The notes under the pieces: model-generated
Seen by the model: only the letters and a program-made list of their open reading frames with translations
Told to the model about the DNA's origin: nothing
Database searches by the model: none
From: Candidatus Poribacteria bacterium
GTDB lineage: Bacteria; Poribacteria; WGA-4E; WGA-3G
Length of the DNA: 51,773 nt
Direction: 5' to 3'
Assembly: GCA_007571305.1 (NCBI GenBank)
Contig: RKRR01000145.1
Location: forward strand, 1 to 51,773
Translations under genes and position numbers: made by a program
Part shown: in pieces, positions 42,422-51,640 of the stretch
How the letters are laid out: the number at the start of each line of letters is the position of its first letter
How positions within the stretch are numbered: the first letter of the stretch is position 1

Positions 42422-42976
42422 TATCCTTTCTACATATTTTCCGGTGCGCGTGTCAACCTTGATACGCGTTTCGTTCTGAACAAACAGAGGAACATTCACG
42501 ACACCACCCGTTTCGAGTGTAGCGCGCTTCGAACCGCCACTGACAGTATCACCCCGTAATCCTGGATCGGTCTCAACAATCTGAAGTTCAACGAAGTTCG
42601 GAAGTTCAACGGCAAGCGGGATTACGCCTTCCATTTTGACGGTGACAGTTTCACCTTCTTTTAGAAATTTCAGGTCATCCGCAATGAGCTCTACAGGAAG
42701 TGCGTGTTGTTCGAAGGTTTCGTTATCCATAAACCACAATGCATCCCCATCTCGATACATATACTGCATCTCGTGGTCCCTGAGCCTCACGGTCTCGACA
42801 TTTTCGTTAGAGCGAAACGTTCTGTCCAAGACGGCACCGTCGGAAACACGTTTAATTTTCGTGCGTGCGAAGGCACCACCTTTCCCGGGCTTGACGTGTT
42901 CACAACTGACTATGGTGTAAATTGTATCGTTGAGTCGGATAACCAACCCATTGCGTAGATCGTTAAGTGCTGCCAT
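42419..42976 (-). CDS. efp: Elongation factor P
   Basis: This 185-residue factor relieves ribosome stalling at polyproline. It has the three OB-type domains; the first carries the modifiable-loop Lys in CEHVKPGKGGAFARTKIK (tip KPGKGG). The last ends in TRIKVDTRGTGKYVE-like residues (here TRIKVDTRTGKYVERI). The loop Lys suggests modification of the EpmA (beta-lysyl) or unmodified type rather than the Arg-rhamnosyl type. The gene is first in the efp-accB-accC order. It is 229 bases from rdgB. Confidence 0.96.
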   Translation of the reverse strand: MAALNDLRNGLVIRLNDTIYTIVSCEHVKPGKGGAFARTKIKRVSDGAVLDRTFRSNENVETVRLRDHEMQYMYRDGDALWFMDNETFEQHALPVELIADDLKFLKEGETVTVKMEGVIPLAVELPNFVELQIVETDPGLRGDTVSGGSKRATLETGGVVNVPLFVQNETRIKVDTRTGKYVERI

Positions 42977-43205
42977 TCTTTAAATTTTCCTTACGGTTTA
43001 ATAATTTGATATCCGTTCCCATAGCGTTGAAGAAATACCGGCTTTCGTTTAGAGAGGGACGAAAGCCATTCCTTGTATTACATTGCAACAACCCTTCCAT
43101 TTCGTTTCAGGCTTGGGGTTTCGTTATAATGGCTATCGGTGCCAGTAAAGAGCCGTTAGAACTCTCACAAACCCTTTCGTGATGGTTTCCGATGAGCGAT
43201 TACGA

Positions 43206-43820
43206 TTAAAGCAAGGCGATTGCTTGTTTCAATGCCTTTGCTCTGTGACTAATTCGGTTTTTAATCTCTTCTCCTAATTCTGCGAAAGTCCGATTATAAC
43301 CGGCAGGTACAAACACCGGATCATAACCGAAACCGCTCTCTCCCACAGGATCGTGCCTGATGTGTCCTTCACAAACACCGAGAACTACTTGAGGTTCGGA
43401 ATTCGGATGTACCACCGCGATCGCAGCGATGAAACGTGCCCGTCTATTGGTTGCACCTTCAAGTGCCTGAAGGAGTTTCGCAATTCGGATATCATCCGTT
43501 GCGTCTTCACCCGCCCAGCGTTTGGAGTGGATGCCCGGTGCACCATCGAGAGCATCTACCTCCAATCCGGCATCGTCAGCGAGAGTGAGATGGGAGGTAT
43601 ACTCAGCAATAATAGATGCCTTCTTAACGGCATTCTCCATATACGTTTCCCCGTCTTCAACCACTTCCGGGACATCAGGATATTTTTCCAAAGAGACTAT
43701 AGATATGGCACGCCGCTGGCGTGTTACATCGGAAGAAGAGACTCCTTTTAAGCTCTCCAAGAGCATGTCCGTGAGTTCTCTCACCTTACCTTGGTTACGC
43801 GTCGCCAATACGAGCTTCAT
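43206..43820 (-). CDS. rdgB: XTP/dITP diphosphatase (RdgB/HAM1 family)
   Basis: The 204-residue enzyme removes non-canonical purine nucleoside triphosphates (XTP, ITP, dITP), preventing their incorporation into DNA and RNA. Visible are the opening [19 protein letters not shown] in parts, the [24 protein letters not shown] active-site segment, [20 protein letters not shown] and ISHRAKAL. It overlaps the 3' end of rph by 26 bases. The rph-rdgB pair is a common neighbourhood. Confidence 0.96.
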   Translation of the reverse strand: MKLVLATRNQGKVRELTDMLLESLKGVSSSDVTRQRRAISIVSLEKYPDVPEVVEDGETYMENAVKKASIIAEYTSHLTLADDAGLEVDALDGAPGIHSKRWAGEDATDDIRIAKLLQALEGATNRRARFIAAIAVVHPNSEPQVVLGVCEGHIRHDPVGESGFGYDPVFVPAGYNRTFAELGEEIKNRISHRAKALKQAIALL

Positions 43821-44553
43821 CTAAATTTTCCAACATCATCTGATTCTGGAGTCGAACGAGATGTTGTATACCTCCAACGGCGAGATCCAGCATTTGGTCA
43901 TAGTCGTCACGCGAAAAGGGCTTCTCTTCTGCCGTGCCTTGTATCTCTATAAATTGCCCACTTCCTGTCATAACAATGTTCATATCAACATCCGCTGTTG
44001 AATCCTCCGTATAGCAGAGGTCCAACATCGGTTGACCGTCAACAAGTCCGACGCTTGTGGCGGCGATGTTGTCGGTAATAGGAAAGTTTTTTATTCTTTC
44101 CTCTTTAACCAACTCCTGACAGGCATCCCACAGCGCGATAAAGGCACCCGTAATAGATGCGGTGCGTGTTCCACCATCAGCCTGAATTACATCACAATCG
44201 ACCCAAACGGTATGCTCTTCTAAGGCGTATAAATCTACAGCAGCACGTAAAGACCGGCCGATAAGGCGTTGGATCTCCTGCGTTCTCCCACTGATACCGC
44301 CACGGGTTGCCTCACGCTGCATCCGCTCAGAAGTAGAGCGGGGTAACATGGAGTACTCTGCTGTCACCCACCCCTTCTTCTTGATACGCTGTTCACGCAT
44401 GAAACGCGGCTGCTGGTCAATTACAGAGGCAGTACATATAACATGAGTATCACCTGTCGCGATGAGCACAGAGCCTTCGGCATGTTTGATATAGTGTCGT
44501 TTGATTGTGGTAGGACGCAGTTCATCTGGTCCGCGCCCATCCTCTCTTACCAT
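43795..44553 (-). CDS. rph: Ribonuclease PH
   Basis: The 252-residue phosphorolytic 3'-5' exoribonuclease trims tRNA 3' ends. The start at 44553 gives the standard [20 protein letters not shown]-terminus with AGGAAA about 8 bases upstream; a reading to 44586 adds a basic leader and is less likely. Landmarks are [56 protein letters not shown] in parts, and [20 protein letters not shown]. The 3' end overlaps rdgB by 26 bases, so translation may be coupled. Confidence 0.96.
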   Translation of the reverse strand: MVREDGRGPDELRPTTIKRHYIKHAEGSVLIATGDTHVICTASVIDQQPRFMREQRIKKKGWVTAEYSMLPRSTSERMQREATRGGISGRTQEIQRLIGRSLRAAVDLYALEEHTVWVDCDVIQADGGTRTASITGAFIALWDACQELVKEERIKNFPITDNIAATSVGLVDGQPMLDLCYTEDSTADVDMNIVMTGSGQFIEIQGTAEEKPFSRDDYDQMLDLAVGGIQHLVRLQNQMMLENLDEARIGDA

Positions 44554-44578
44554 ATTCTTTTTCCTATTCTTGTTGCGT

Positions 44579-44592
44579 ATCAGCAATCAGTA
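44579..44592 (+). repeat. Heptad pair upstream of rph
   Basis: ATCAGCA, ATCAGTA in tandem, in the 88-base gap between the small protein gene and rph. Confidence 0.5.
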
Positions 44593-44641
44593 GAACGTGT
44601 AACAGTTGCTAACGATCTTTGGCTGACCACTGTCCTGACAA

Positions 44642-44854
44642 CTATTCTAAAGTTTCGAGCCACGCTAACGCTTTTGTATAACTTTTTCTCTCAAGATAGT
44701 GCAGAAGCATCTTTGGTGCTGTCGGTGCAAGTTCTTGAGAAAGTGCATCAATCTGTTTTAACTGTTCCATTATATCCTCGCCTATCTCAATCCGCTGCAT
44801 CATGGTTTCCAATGCTTGCCTAAGGTCAGAAAAACGTTCAATATTAACTTGCAT
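44642..44854 (-). CDS. Small helical protein, function unknown
   Basis: The 70-residue product is predicted wholly helical and charged (IERFSDLRQALETMMQRIE and LSQELAPTAPKMLLHYLERK in parts), and shows no motif I recognise. Its start overlaps the 3' end of the PhyH gene by 11 bases on the same strand. That overlap and its amino-acid composition are the only reasons to call it coding. It could be a small adaptor of the PhyH protein. Confidence 0.5.
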   Translation of the reverse strand: MQVNIERFSDLRQALETMMQRIEIGEDIMEQLKQIDALSQELAPTAPKMLLHYLERKSYTKALAWLETLE

Positions 44855-45761
44855 CTAAAGGCTCCAGTTCATCAACGGCTTTGCAGGTTCGCAAGTGGAC
44901 ATCTTGAGGCGGATCATCATAGCCCTTCCAAGCGTAAGGATCGACACCAGAGACCGGAATGATACACCGGCGGTCAGCATTTGCGGCGCGTTCCCCCTCC
45001 TTAATCGTCCATGGCAACAACGACCATGAATTGCAGTAATGGTTCACCAAAACCCTGCGATATGTATCTCCACGGTTTTTACGAGAACGGTGGAGTAGAT
45101 AACCGTTAAAAAATACTAATGTGCCGGTCGTAACTTCAACGGGGACCTCATCTGTGTCATCAAATCCGTAACTCTCCCAAGCAAAATCGAACTCGTCTGG
45201 GTCCTCGTGGTATCTCTGTGGATAGAGATATCCTTGACGATGCGAGCCGGGAAGCACCCATAAACATCCATTTTCTATCGTTGCATCGTCCATTGCCATC
45301 CACGCGCCAATCAAGGAGCGATCGCGGGTCGGAATATAAAATTCGTCCTGATGCCATGCCTGCCCCTGAAAATCCGGAGGTTTAACAAAGAGCATCGACT
45401 GCATACACTTTACGCTTCCGTCCCAATAAGGCAAATGTGCCGCAGTTATCTGACTTAGGATACCACAGATTTTCGGGTGCTTGACATACTTCTCAATAAT
45501 TGGACTGACGAAATGAGGTTGATGAATGCAAAGGATACGTCCCACAGCCTCATTATCGCCAATATCCTCAGGAAGCGGTTGGAGACTATCACACGGGTAT
45601 CCACCTTTGGCAAGCGTAACAGTGTCCTGTCGCAATTCCTCTACCTCATCCAAAGAAAGCAGATCTGGAACAATAAGATACCCGTTATTGATGAAGAATT
45701 GGACCTGCTCCTCCGATACAATTTGTGGCACTTCAATCGGTGCACTCGGTTCAAAGTTCAT
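44844..45761 (-). CDS. Phytanoyl-CoA dioxygenase (PhyH) family protein
   Basis: The 305-residue Fe(II)/2-oxoglutarate oxygenase has H-x-D in QAWHQDEFYIP, the ENGCLWVLPGSHRQGYLYP signature, the distal His in YLLHRSRKN, and Arg in YRRVLVNHYCN. It is related to but clearly distinct from the PhyH at 20930-21748. No substrate can be inferred. It lies 132 bases after the BatA-like gene on the same strand and overlaps a small helical protein gene at its 3' end. Multiplication of PhyH genes is a known trait of Poribacteria. Confidence 0.93.
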   Translation of the reverse strand: MNFEPSAPIEVPQIVSEEQVQFFINNGYLIVPDLLSLDEVEELRQDTVTLAKGGYPCDSLQPLPEDIGDNEAVGRILCIHQPHFVSPIIEKYVKHPKICGILSQITAAHLPYWDGSVKCMQSMLFVKPPDFQGQAWHQDEFYIPTRDRSLIGAWMAMDDATIENGCLWVLPGSHRQGYLYPQRYHEDPDEFDFAWESYGFDDTDEVPVEVTTGTLVFFNGYLLHRSRKNRGDTYRRVLVNHYCNSWSLLPWTIKEGERAANADRRCIIPVSGVDPYAWKGYDDPPQDVHLRTCKAVDELEPLDAS

Positions 45762-45893
45762 TTTTTAATCCATTGCTCCTGTGCGCAAGTCCATAGAAAC
45801 TTGCGGTTAACTATAGCTTGTAATGTAATAGATGGCGGATTCAAGGAACGCATCCGATGGTGATAACGCCCGTTATTTCACCGCAAAGTAAAA

Positions 45894-48056
45894 TTAAAAA
45901 CGGTTGGCAAGAAACATCTCTGTTATTGCTAAAGCAAAGACTGCAAACATGAGATAGATCCATACGTTTTGATTCCTCTCCACATCTTCATTGTATTGCG
46001 CCACGAGTTCTGCCGTCGGTTTATCCTTGATTAACTCATCAGCCGCGCCTTTCAGCATACTCGCGAGTTCCTCAACATCGCGCGCCGCAAGATCGGACTC
46101 AGTGGTATCAACGTTGATGACAAAGTAGTCCGGTGCCTCTGCACCAGACCTATGAATTGAATAGATCCCTGGTATTGCAGTATCTGTATATAAGACACTC
46201 CCTTGTAGGGTATTCTCCGCTGCAGGCGCAATATCTTTGTTCTGTCCTAAGCGCGTCTCAACATTATTCGGATTGAAGATAGCCACCTCTCTGTTCTCTG
46301 TCACAACTTCATCCTCGGTATCGGCAACTTTCAGTTCGACATAGTCTCCGACGCGGTAATCTGGCAACGTTTCGGTGTCTTTAAGTGCGAGATACTTAAT
46401 AGCCTCATGCAGGAAAGGCAAATAAACAGCGCGAATCGGTAGATCGTTCCATTCTCGGTCTATGGTTGAGGTAAAACAGAGGACACGCCCCAAGGTTCCG
46501 TAAGGCTTCTCAAAGAGCGCGGGACTGCCATCATCATAAGCAGCAATAACGGTAGCATGTGCCGTTGGTACCGCCTGAAAAATTCTGTAAAACCGAGCCT
46601 TACCAAAATCGCCATGATTTGGTTCCTTAAATGGAGCGAAAATCGGGTGTTCATACCTCACTGTCGCAAGGACGCGGAACTGCTGGCGGTCAAAAGCATC
46701 ACCGACGGGGCGGACGAAGTTACAAGGCATCAAACCCATCTCGCCACCAAGCCGCTGTTCATAGACATCAGGGTCTATATTGCTCCCCACTGTGACAATC
46801 AATCCGCCGCCTGAAGCAACGTAAGTAGCCACACGTCCGGCTTCTTCGGAAGAGAGTTGTGCTACATTGGCGAGCACCAGAACATCGGTACGATTGAGTA
46901 TCGCCGTATGAGGTACCGAACTCGATTCGGTAAAGTCAATAGGCACCGCATCACGACCTGCCGTAAGTGCCATTTTCATGAAAAACGTTTCTATCGTCTG
47001 TCCATAAACATTTTGAGAGGAATTTTGCATCCGTGGTTCATCCCTGACCGCGTGAATCTGAATCGATCGCAGACTTTGTAGGGTGAAATAGCGTTTGTTG
47101 TCAACCTCAAGCGCATCTTCTGGGAGTTCAACCCAGCCTGTATGCGTCGCCTCCTGCTGAAAGTCAACCCTGAAGGCAGCATCCGCGAGGTCGTCCGGTT
47201 CAATATCAAGGTGAACGGTGTGAATCATATTTCCATCTACGAATAGACGAACTGGTAGATTTTCGACTGCCTCGTCGCTGAAATTACGGACGCGTGCAAC
47301 AAGATACGATGCTTGCTGCTCCTTTAGTATAACAGGCGGGACATTGAGACCTGTTATCGCGACATTGTACGGTTGTTCTGGATGGACATCAATAAACTGA
47401 ATTTGGACATCAGGATTGAGTTTGTCAGTTTCAATGAAGTTTTCCCATCCTCTCTTTTGCATATCCGCAATTACATAAATCTGTTTTTCACCGATAGGAA
47501 TAGACGCAAGTATTTCGTCAGCAGTTTGCAAGGCATCTAAATAATCTGTAGGTTTATAAGTGGCTTCTGCATCGTTCAAAGCCGATCTCATGTGTGAGAG
47601 CTCTGAACCGAGGGGTGCAACGACACGGGCCTTGTCCGAAGAAAGAATAAGACCAACAGCATCGGTTGCATCAAGCCCGTCAAGGATTTCAAAACCCTCC
47701 TTTTTCGCGTTCTCAAATACCTCCTCATATTGCATACTATAGGAAGTATCCAGAATAACAATCGCGTTTCGTTTTCCACCTGTTTTCTGAGCAATGACTG
47801 GGCCTTCGGAAAAGAACGGTCGTGCAAAGGCAAAGCCGAGCAGTGCTAACATCAGGATACGCATGAGCAGAAGCAGTAATCGTTTTAGTTTATGCCGTCT
47901 CACGTTTGTCTGATGCGACATCTGGATGAAACGGATGGTACCGAACACCAATCGTCTCGCCCGTTCCCGGTTTAACAGATGCAGGATGAGCGGAATTGAG
48001 GCACCTACAATACCTGCTACCGCGAACAAGGGGGCTAAAATTCCTAATCCAAACAT
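45894..48056 (-). CDS. BatA-like membrane protein with VWA domain
   Basis: The 720-residue product starts with the BatA (aerotolerance-regulator N-terminal) segment: two hydrophobic helices around SIPLILHLLNRERARRLVFGT and LLLLLMRILMLALLGFAFARPFF. A von Willebrand A domain follows (about 95-250) with the MIDAS motif DTSYS in IVILDTSYSMQ. Then come a beta domain, a ThuA-like/glutamine-amidotransferase-like segment (DVLVLANVAQLSSEEAGRVATYVASGGGLIV in parts, about 385-450), and a final membrane helix near the C-terminus. Such proteins work with DUF58 and MoxR-type AAA proteins in envelope homeostasis. The DUF58 gene lies 358 bases upstream on the same strand; no moxR gene is in the window. Confidence 0.88.
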   Translation of the reverse strand: MFGLGILAPLFAVAGIVGASIPLILHLLNRERARRLVFGTIRFIQMSHQTNVRRHKLKRLLLLLMRILMLALLGFAFARPFFSEGPVIAQKTGGKRNAIVILDTSYSMQYEEVFENAKKEGFEILDGLDATDAVGLILSSDKARVVAPLGSELSHMRSALNDAEATYKPTDYLDALQTADEILASIPIGEKQIYVIADMQKRGWENFIETDKLNPDVQIQFIDVHPEQPYNVAITGLNVPPVILKEQQASYLVARVRNFSDEAVENLPVRLFVDGNMIHTVHLDIEPDDLADAAFRVDFQQEATHTGWVELPEDALEVDNKRYFTLQSLRSIQIHAVRDEPRMQNSSQNVYGQTIETFFMKMALTAGRDAVPIDFTESSSVPHTAILNRTDVLVLANVAQLSSEEAGRVATYVASGGGLIVTVGSNIDPDVYEQRLGGEMGLMPCNFVRPVGDAFDRQQFRVLATVRYEHPIFAPFKEPNHGDFGKARFYRIFQAVPTAHATVIAAYDDGSPALFEKPYGTLGRVLCFTSTIDREWNDLPIRAVYLPFLHEAIKYLALKDTETLPDYRVGDYVELKVADTEDEVVTENREVAIFNPNNVETRLGQNKDIAPAAENTLQGSVLYTDTAIPGIYSIHRSGAEAPDYFVINVDTTESDLAARDVEELASMLKGAADELIKDKPTAELVAQYNEDVERNQNVWIYLMFAVFALAITEMFLANRF

Positions 48057-48152
48057 CTTTTAACTATGGGCTCCTGGACATCGCTCCCTGTGCAAGTCTA
48101 TAAAGGCTGGCATGACAATGTTTCGCGATGGTTTTCGGTTCATTCTAACTGA

Positions 48153-48233
48153 GATAACCTAAGTTGCTACCTTGTAGCATAACCTGTTAGGTTGGGTATA
48201 AATGTCCACAGGAAACTAACGGTCTCCTATGCT
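48153..48233. repeat. Fragment of CAAGTTGC-ended repeat
   Basis: ATAACCTAAGTTGCTAC followed by TTGTAGCATAACCTGTTAGG repeats the end and inner module of the family at 27304. The right side ends exactly where the second MITE-like element begins. This and the MITE fill most of the 358-base gap between the DUF58 and BatA-like genes. Confidence 0.55.
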
Positions 48234-48385
48234 AATGTGAATTTGATTAAACCTGAATCTCCACTCTAATGGGAACGCGTCACCCTTCTACCCCCCTTTA
48301 TCGCCCCGCTTGCGGGAGGAAAGAGACGGAGTGGGAGGAAAACATTAGATGAAAGTGCTGCAAATTTTATTATCAAACTGACGTT
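48234..48385. mobile_element. 152-bp MITE-like element, copy A2
   Basis: This copy is in the inverted orientation relative to A1. The ends AATGTGAATTTGAT and ATCAAACTGACGTT are the terminal inverted repeats with a few substitutions, so this copy looks older than A1. Its inner sequence follows A1 base by base, with small differences and a central CCCGCTTGCGGG palindrome. Confidence 0.75.
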
Positions 48386-48414
48386 ATATTATGCTCTCCA
48401 GCGGAGAGCCATAT

Positions 48415-49392
48415 CTATATGACTCCTTGACGTTTCGCGAGATAGGATGCCAGGGCTAGGTCGATGGGTGTCGCTGTTGTTATCATGTTATAATCAATAC
48501 CCGATTGTCGCAGTGCGAGTCTATAAGTATCAAGAAATTCGTTGAAATTGTTCAAATAACTTTCCTGAATCGCTTGGGGTGTGGTAATAATCTCAGCATC
48601 ACTTTCCGAATCAACGAAACGAATCAGTGCTTCTGCACTCCTTCCTGCTTCAAAGCCAGCAAATGCAAGTTCCTGATGTGCCAGCACATGAAAGACGATG
48701 ACCTCATGTCCTTCATATCTGAGATGTTCTAACCCCTCAACAACCTCTGTCTGATTGTCATCATAGAGGTCAGAGACGAACAGTACTAAGCCGCGTTTGG
48801 TTAGACGTTCTGCGATTTGATGCAACGGCATCCCCATCCGCGTGCTTTTTGTGGTTTGTAGCGTCTCCAACGTGAGCAAGATCGAGTGCAAATGTGATGT
48901 GCTACTTCGAGCCGGGAGGTATTGGCGAAGTGTATCATCAAAGTACGCAAACCCAACAGCATCCCGCTGCTTCGCCATAAAATAGGCAAGGGACGCGATG
49001 AGGAAACTCGAGTACCGCAACTTTGTTAGCCTTTGTCCGGTTCCACCTTCCTCTATCGTGGGATCATCTGCTTGTGACTCATCTATCGGATGCAACATAG
49101 ACTCACTCGCATCTAAAAGGAGATAGCAATTGAGGTTGGTTTCCTCTTCAAATTGCTTGATATAGTATCGATCTGTGCGAGCGTAGGCTTTCCAATCTAT
49201 GTGTTTGGTATCGTCTCCAGGCATATACTGCCTGTATTGCGAGAACTCCACACTGAACCCGTGATACGGACTTTTGTGCAATCCGGAGATAAAGCCCTCA
49301 ACGACGAATTTTGCGATCAGTTCAAGATTCCCAATTCGGGCGAGGATTGCTGGATCTAAAAACGATCGTCCGACTGCTGGACTCTGTTGCAT
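48415..49392 (-). CDS. DUF58 domain protein
   Basis: The 325-residue cytosolic protein has the DUF58 core GFSVEFSQYRQYMPGDDTKHIDWKAYARTDRYYIKQFEEE in parts (about 50-95), followed by a VWA-like fold with DASESM and LVLFVSDLYDD. DUF58 proteins pair with MoxR AAA+ ATPases and membrane VWA proteins; the BatA-like gene is the next on this strand. The start at 49392 has GAGAGGA upstream; a reading to 49428 does not. The gap to the BatA-like gene is taken up by repeats. Confidence 0.92.
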   Translation of the reverse strand: MQQSPAVGRSFLDPAILARIGNLELIAKFVVEGFISGLHKSPYHGFSVEFSQYRQYMPGDDTKHIDWKAYARTDRYYIKQFEEETNLNCYLLLDASESMLHPIDESQADDPTIEEGGTGQRLTKLRYSSFLIASLAYFMAKQRDAVGFAYFDDTLRQYLPARSSTSHLHSILLTLETLQTTKSTRMGMPLHQIAERLTKRGLVLFVSDLYDDNQTEVVEGLEHLRYEGHEVIVFHVLAHQELAFAGFEAGRSAEALIRFVDSESDAEIITTPQAIQESYLNNFNEFLDTYRLALRQSGIDYNMITTATPIDLALASYLAKRQGVI

Positions 49393-49413
49393 GCGTATCC
49401 TCTCAAGACAACT

Positions 49414-49427
49414 ATCAGTAATCAGCA
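49414..49427 (+). repeat. Heptad pair upstream of the DUF58 gene
   Basis: ATCAGTA, ATCAGCA in tandem, in the 90-base gap between the phosphatase and DUF58 genes. Confidence 0.5.
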
Positions 49428-49482
49428 CTGAGTTTTAAGAGGTTTTCGTTTAAGAATACCCTCTTCTTGCTGAAAGCCGCTC

Positions 49483-51465
49483 TTACTGCTTCCTTAAAAT
49501 AAGTAGGGTCAGGTCGTCAAATTGATCGGCTTCGCCCTGAAACCCCATGACTGCATCGTGAAGATATTCTCGGATACCCTCAGCATCAGAATCCTTGCAC
49601 GCTTTGGAATCCTCTACGAGTCGATCCTCCTCATAATACTCATCTTCAACATTGACGGTTTCTGTGACACCATCCGTATAATATACGACGACATCACCAC
49701 TTGTGAGTCTGACATTCTCGGCTTCATAATCAGCGATGTTCGGAACCATATCGTTCGGAAACATTCCAAGCGGGAGGCCTCCTACTTCTTCACCCAACCA
49801 TTTATAGGTCCCATCTTTTCTAACGAGCAGCGGCGGATTATGCCCCGCATTGAGTGTCGTCAAGATATCCGTGTCGGGGTTAAGATGACTGTAGAAGAAA
49901 GTAGCGTACTTCTCTTCTGTACCGCTGGCGTAAAGGAGCGAGTTAAGCGTCAAAGCCATATCAGTCAGTTCAGCGTACAAGGCGGGCACATTCAGATCAT
50001 TTGGTCCCCCTGAATCTGCCCCTGCGGATCCTTTTCCACGAGACAATTCAGAGAGGAGTCCTGCACGTAGTGTTGCCATAAGAAGTGCCGCTTGCATCCC
50101 TTTTCCAGAAACATCTGCAATTGCGAGTCCCCAATGCCCGGTCGGTAAGGAGATACAATCATAATAGTCGCCTCCAACGGGACCGCGTGGCTCATAATGC
50201 CCGGCAACTTGGTATCCGGGGATGTCAGGTAGCCTCTCTGGAATGAGATGCTCCTGTATCTTGCGAGCTTCTTCCATCTCCGCTTGTAACTGGCGTGCCT
50301 CCAGTGCTTCCTGATGCAGGTGCGCGTTTTCAATAGCGACCCCTCCCTGCTTCGCAAAAGAATCAAGTAGGATAACATCTTCATCGGTAAAGGGGGCGAT
50401 ACTACCACCACGTTCCTCCTTATCCCCCACAACGAGGATCCCCAGAATGTCACCGTCGCGTCCGGGAATGGGAACTGCCATCAAATTCTTTCCTCCGAAA
50501 AGAGTGTCAGCGTTTGGTGGACAGTGCCCTGGTAAGCCTTCCTTGACGACATATCTCAGCATATCTATGGATGTCGCTTCCAAGGATACAGATGCCTCTT
50601 CACCATAAGGGATAATAAGTGTATTAGGACCAGAATCGTCTGTGGGATCTTTAAGCAATGTCTCTGGGAAGGTGTAGTGCATCTCAAGTTCCTGGCGTTC
50701 CGGGTGCGTGAGCATGAGTGCTCCAACATTCGCGTCCAAGAGTGAGACAGCCTGGTGCACTACCTGTTCTGCGGCGGCTTCAGGTTGTAGGAGTTGACAG
50801 ATTTGCGGGGCACTTTCAGCGAGCATAAACAATCGAAATTTTTCGCTTTGAACGCCATCCACCATTTGCGAATAAGCGATGGCAATTGAAATTTGATGAG
50901 CAAGGGTTGTCAACAATTCCATCTCCCATGCTTCCAATGCTTCTCTCCCGAGAAAACTTCCCAAACCAATCATACCGAGGAATTCATCTTGAATCTTCAG
51001 AGGCACCCAAAGACGTATGTCAACAGTCTTGATGAACTTGGCAGCCCGAGCGAAGAATTGTTTAAGGTCTTCTGGAAGACTTGCACTCTCAATGAATGAA
51101 TGTTGCAGAAAACTCTCGATATCGCTCGGTTCAACTACGATGGGGGAGAAAACTTCATCAGGCGATGATGCAACGACTTCAAGATTTTGTCGCGTCGGAT
51201 GGTAACGGAGTATCGCTCCGCGTGTGACTTGCAAAGTTCCAAGCGTGATCCGGAGATAGGTTTTACTTGAATGGTTAAAATTGCTGTGTCCAGAGATCAA
51301 CGTTTGCCCTAAATGTTCCAACTCAGACAGACTGAAAATAAGCCGCTCCATCGTTTGCTCTGCGGTATTGGGCGTTTGATGGGCTTGCAAATCGTCTTCT
51401 GACATAGGCTTGCTTGGATCTGTGATACTCACTACGTCTAAAGTCGTGTGCTTCTTTAGAAACAC
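49483..51465 (-). CDS. GAF-domain PP2C/SpoIIE-type serine phosphatase
   Basis: The 660-residue cytosolic protein has two GAF-like domains (about 60-200 and 215-390), a short helical linker (about 390-415, EALEARQLQAEMEEARKIQEH) and a C-terminal SpoIIE/PP2C phosphatase (about 425-655) with GDYYDCISLPTGHWGLAIADVSGKG in parts, and DVVVYYTDGVTE. The metal-binding Asp residues of the PP2C site are present. Family members dephosphorylate anti-sigma-factor antagonists (STAS proteins). The GTG start at 51465 has AAGGAG 6 bases upstream. An insertion element ends about 15 bases upstream of this start, so the native promoter has probably been separated from the gene. Confidence 0.9.
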   Translation of the reverse strand: MFLKKHTTLDVVSITDPSKPMSEDDLQAHQTPNTAEQTMERLIFSLSELEHLGQTLISGHSNFNHSSKTYLRITLGTLQVTRGAILRYHPTRQNLEVVASSPDEVFSPIVVEPSDIESFLQHSFIESASLPEDLKQFFARAAKFIKTVDIRLWVPLKIQDEFLGMIGLGSFLGREALEAWEMELLTTLAHQISIAIAYSQMVDGVQSEKFRLFMLAESAPQICQLLQPEAAAEQVVHQAVSLLDANVGALMLTHPERQELEMHYTFPETLLKDPTDDSGPNTLIIPYGEEASVSLEATSIDMLRYVVKEGLPGHCPPNADTLFGGKNLMAVPIPGRDGDILGILVVGDKEERGGSIAPFTDEDVILLDSFAKQGGVAIENAHLHQEALEARQLQAEMEEARKIQEHLIPERLPDIPGYQVAGHYEPRGPVGGDYYDCISLPTGHWGLAIADVSGKGMQAALLMATLRAGLLSELSRGKGSAGADSGGPNDLNVPALYAELTDMALTLNSLLYASGTEEKYATFFYSHLNPDTDILTTLNAGHNPPLLVRKDGTYKWLGEEVGGLPLGMFPNDMVPNIADYEAENVRLTSGDVVVYYTDGVTETVNVEDEYYEEDRLVEDSKACKDSDAEGIREYLHDAVMGFQGEADQFDDLTLLILRKQ

Positions 51466-51480
51466 GCAACTCCTTCTCTG

Positions 51481-51640
51481 TGATTCCTGCTTCCGTCTCT
51501 CGTGCCTCTGATTGAGGACTTATCCGGACTCCACAGGCGTTTTATCTCTCTGTCTATCCGACAGCGAGAGTTCTTAGGTTTATCGCAGCGTTGACATCTC
51601 TATCTATGGAGAGACCGCATGGATTGCAATGATACGTTCT
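51481..51640 (-). ncRNA. Putative omegaRNA (TnpB guide RNA) scaffold
   Basis: TnpB nucleases use an RNA made from the right end of the element, overlapping the 3' end of tnpB and running into the flank that serves as guide. The region here fits by position: the tnpB 3' part, then a structured GC-containing stretch ending GGAAGCAGGAATC. The guide would be the bases below 51481, that is, the ribosome site and start of the phosphatase gene. The 5' limit is a guess. Confidence 0.4.

Noticed and set aside
42977..43205. Possible small RNA or gene in the rdgB-efp gap
   Set aside because: Only short frames without ribosome sites and no clear hairpin-terminator pair.
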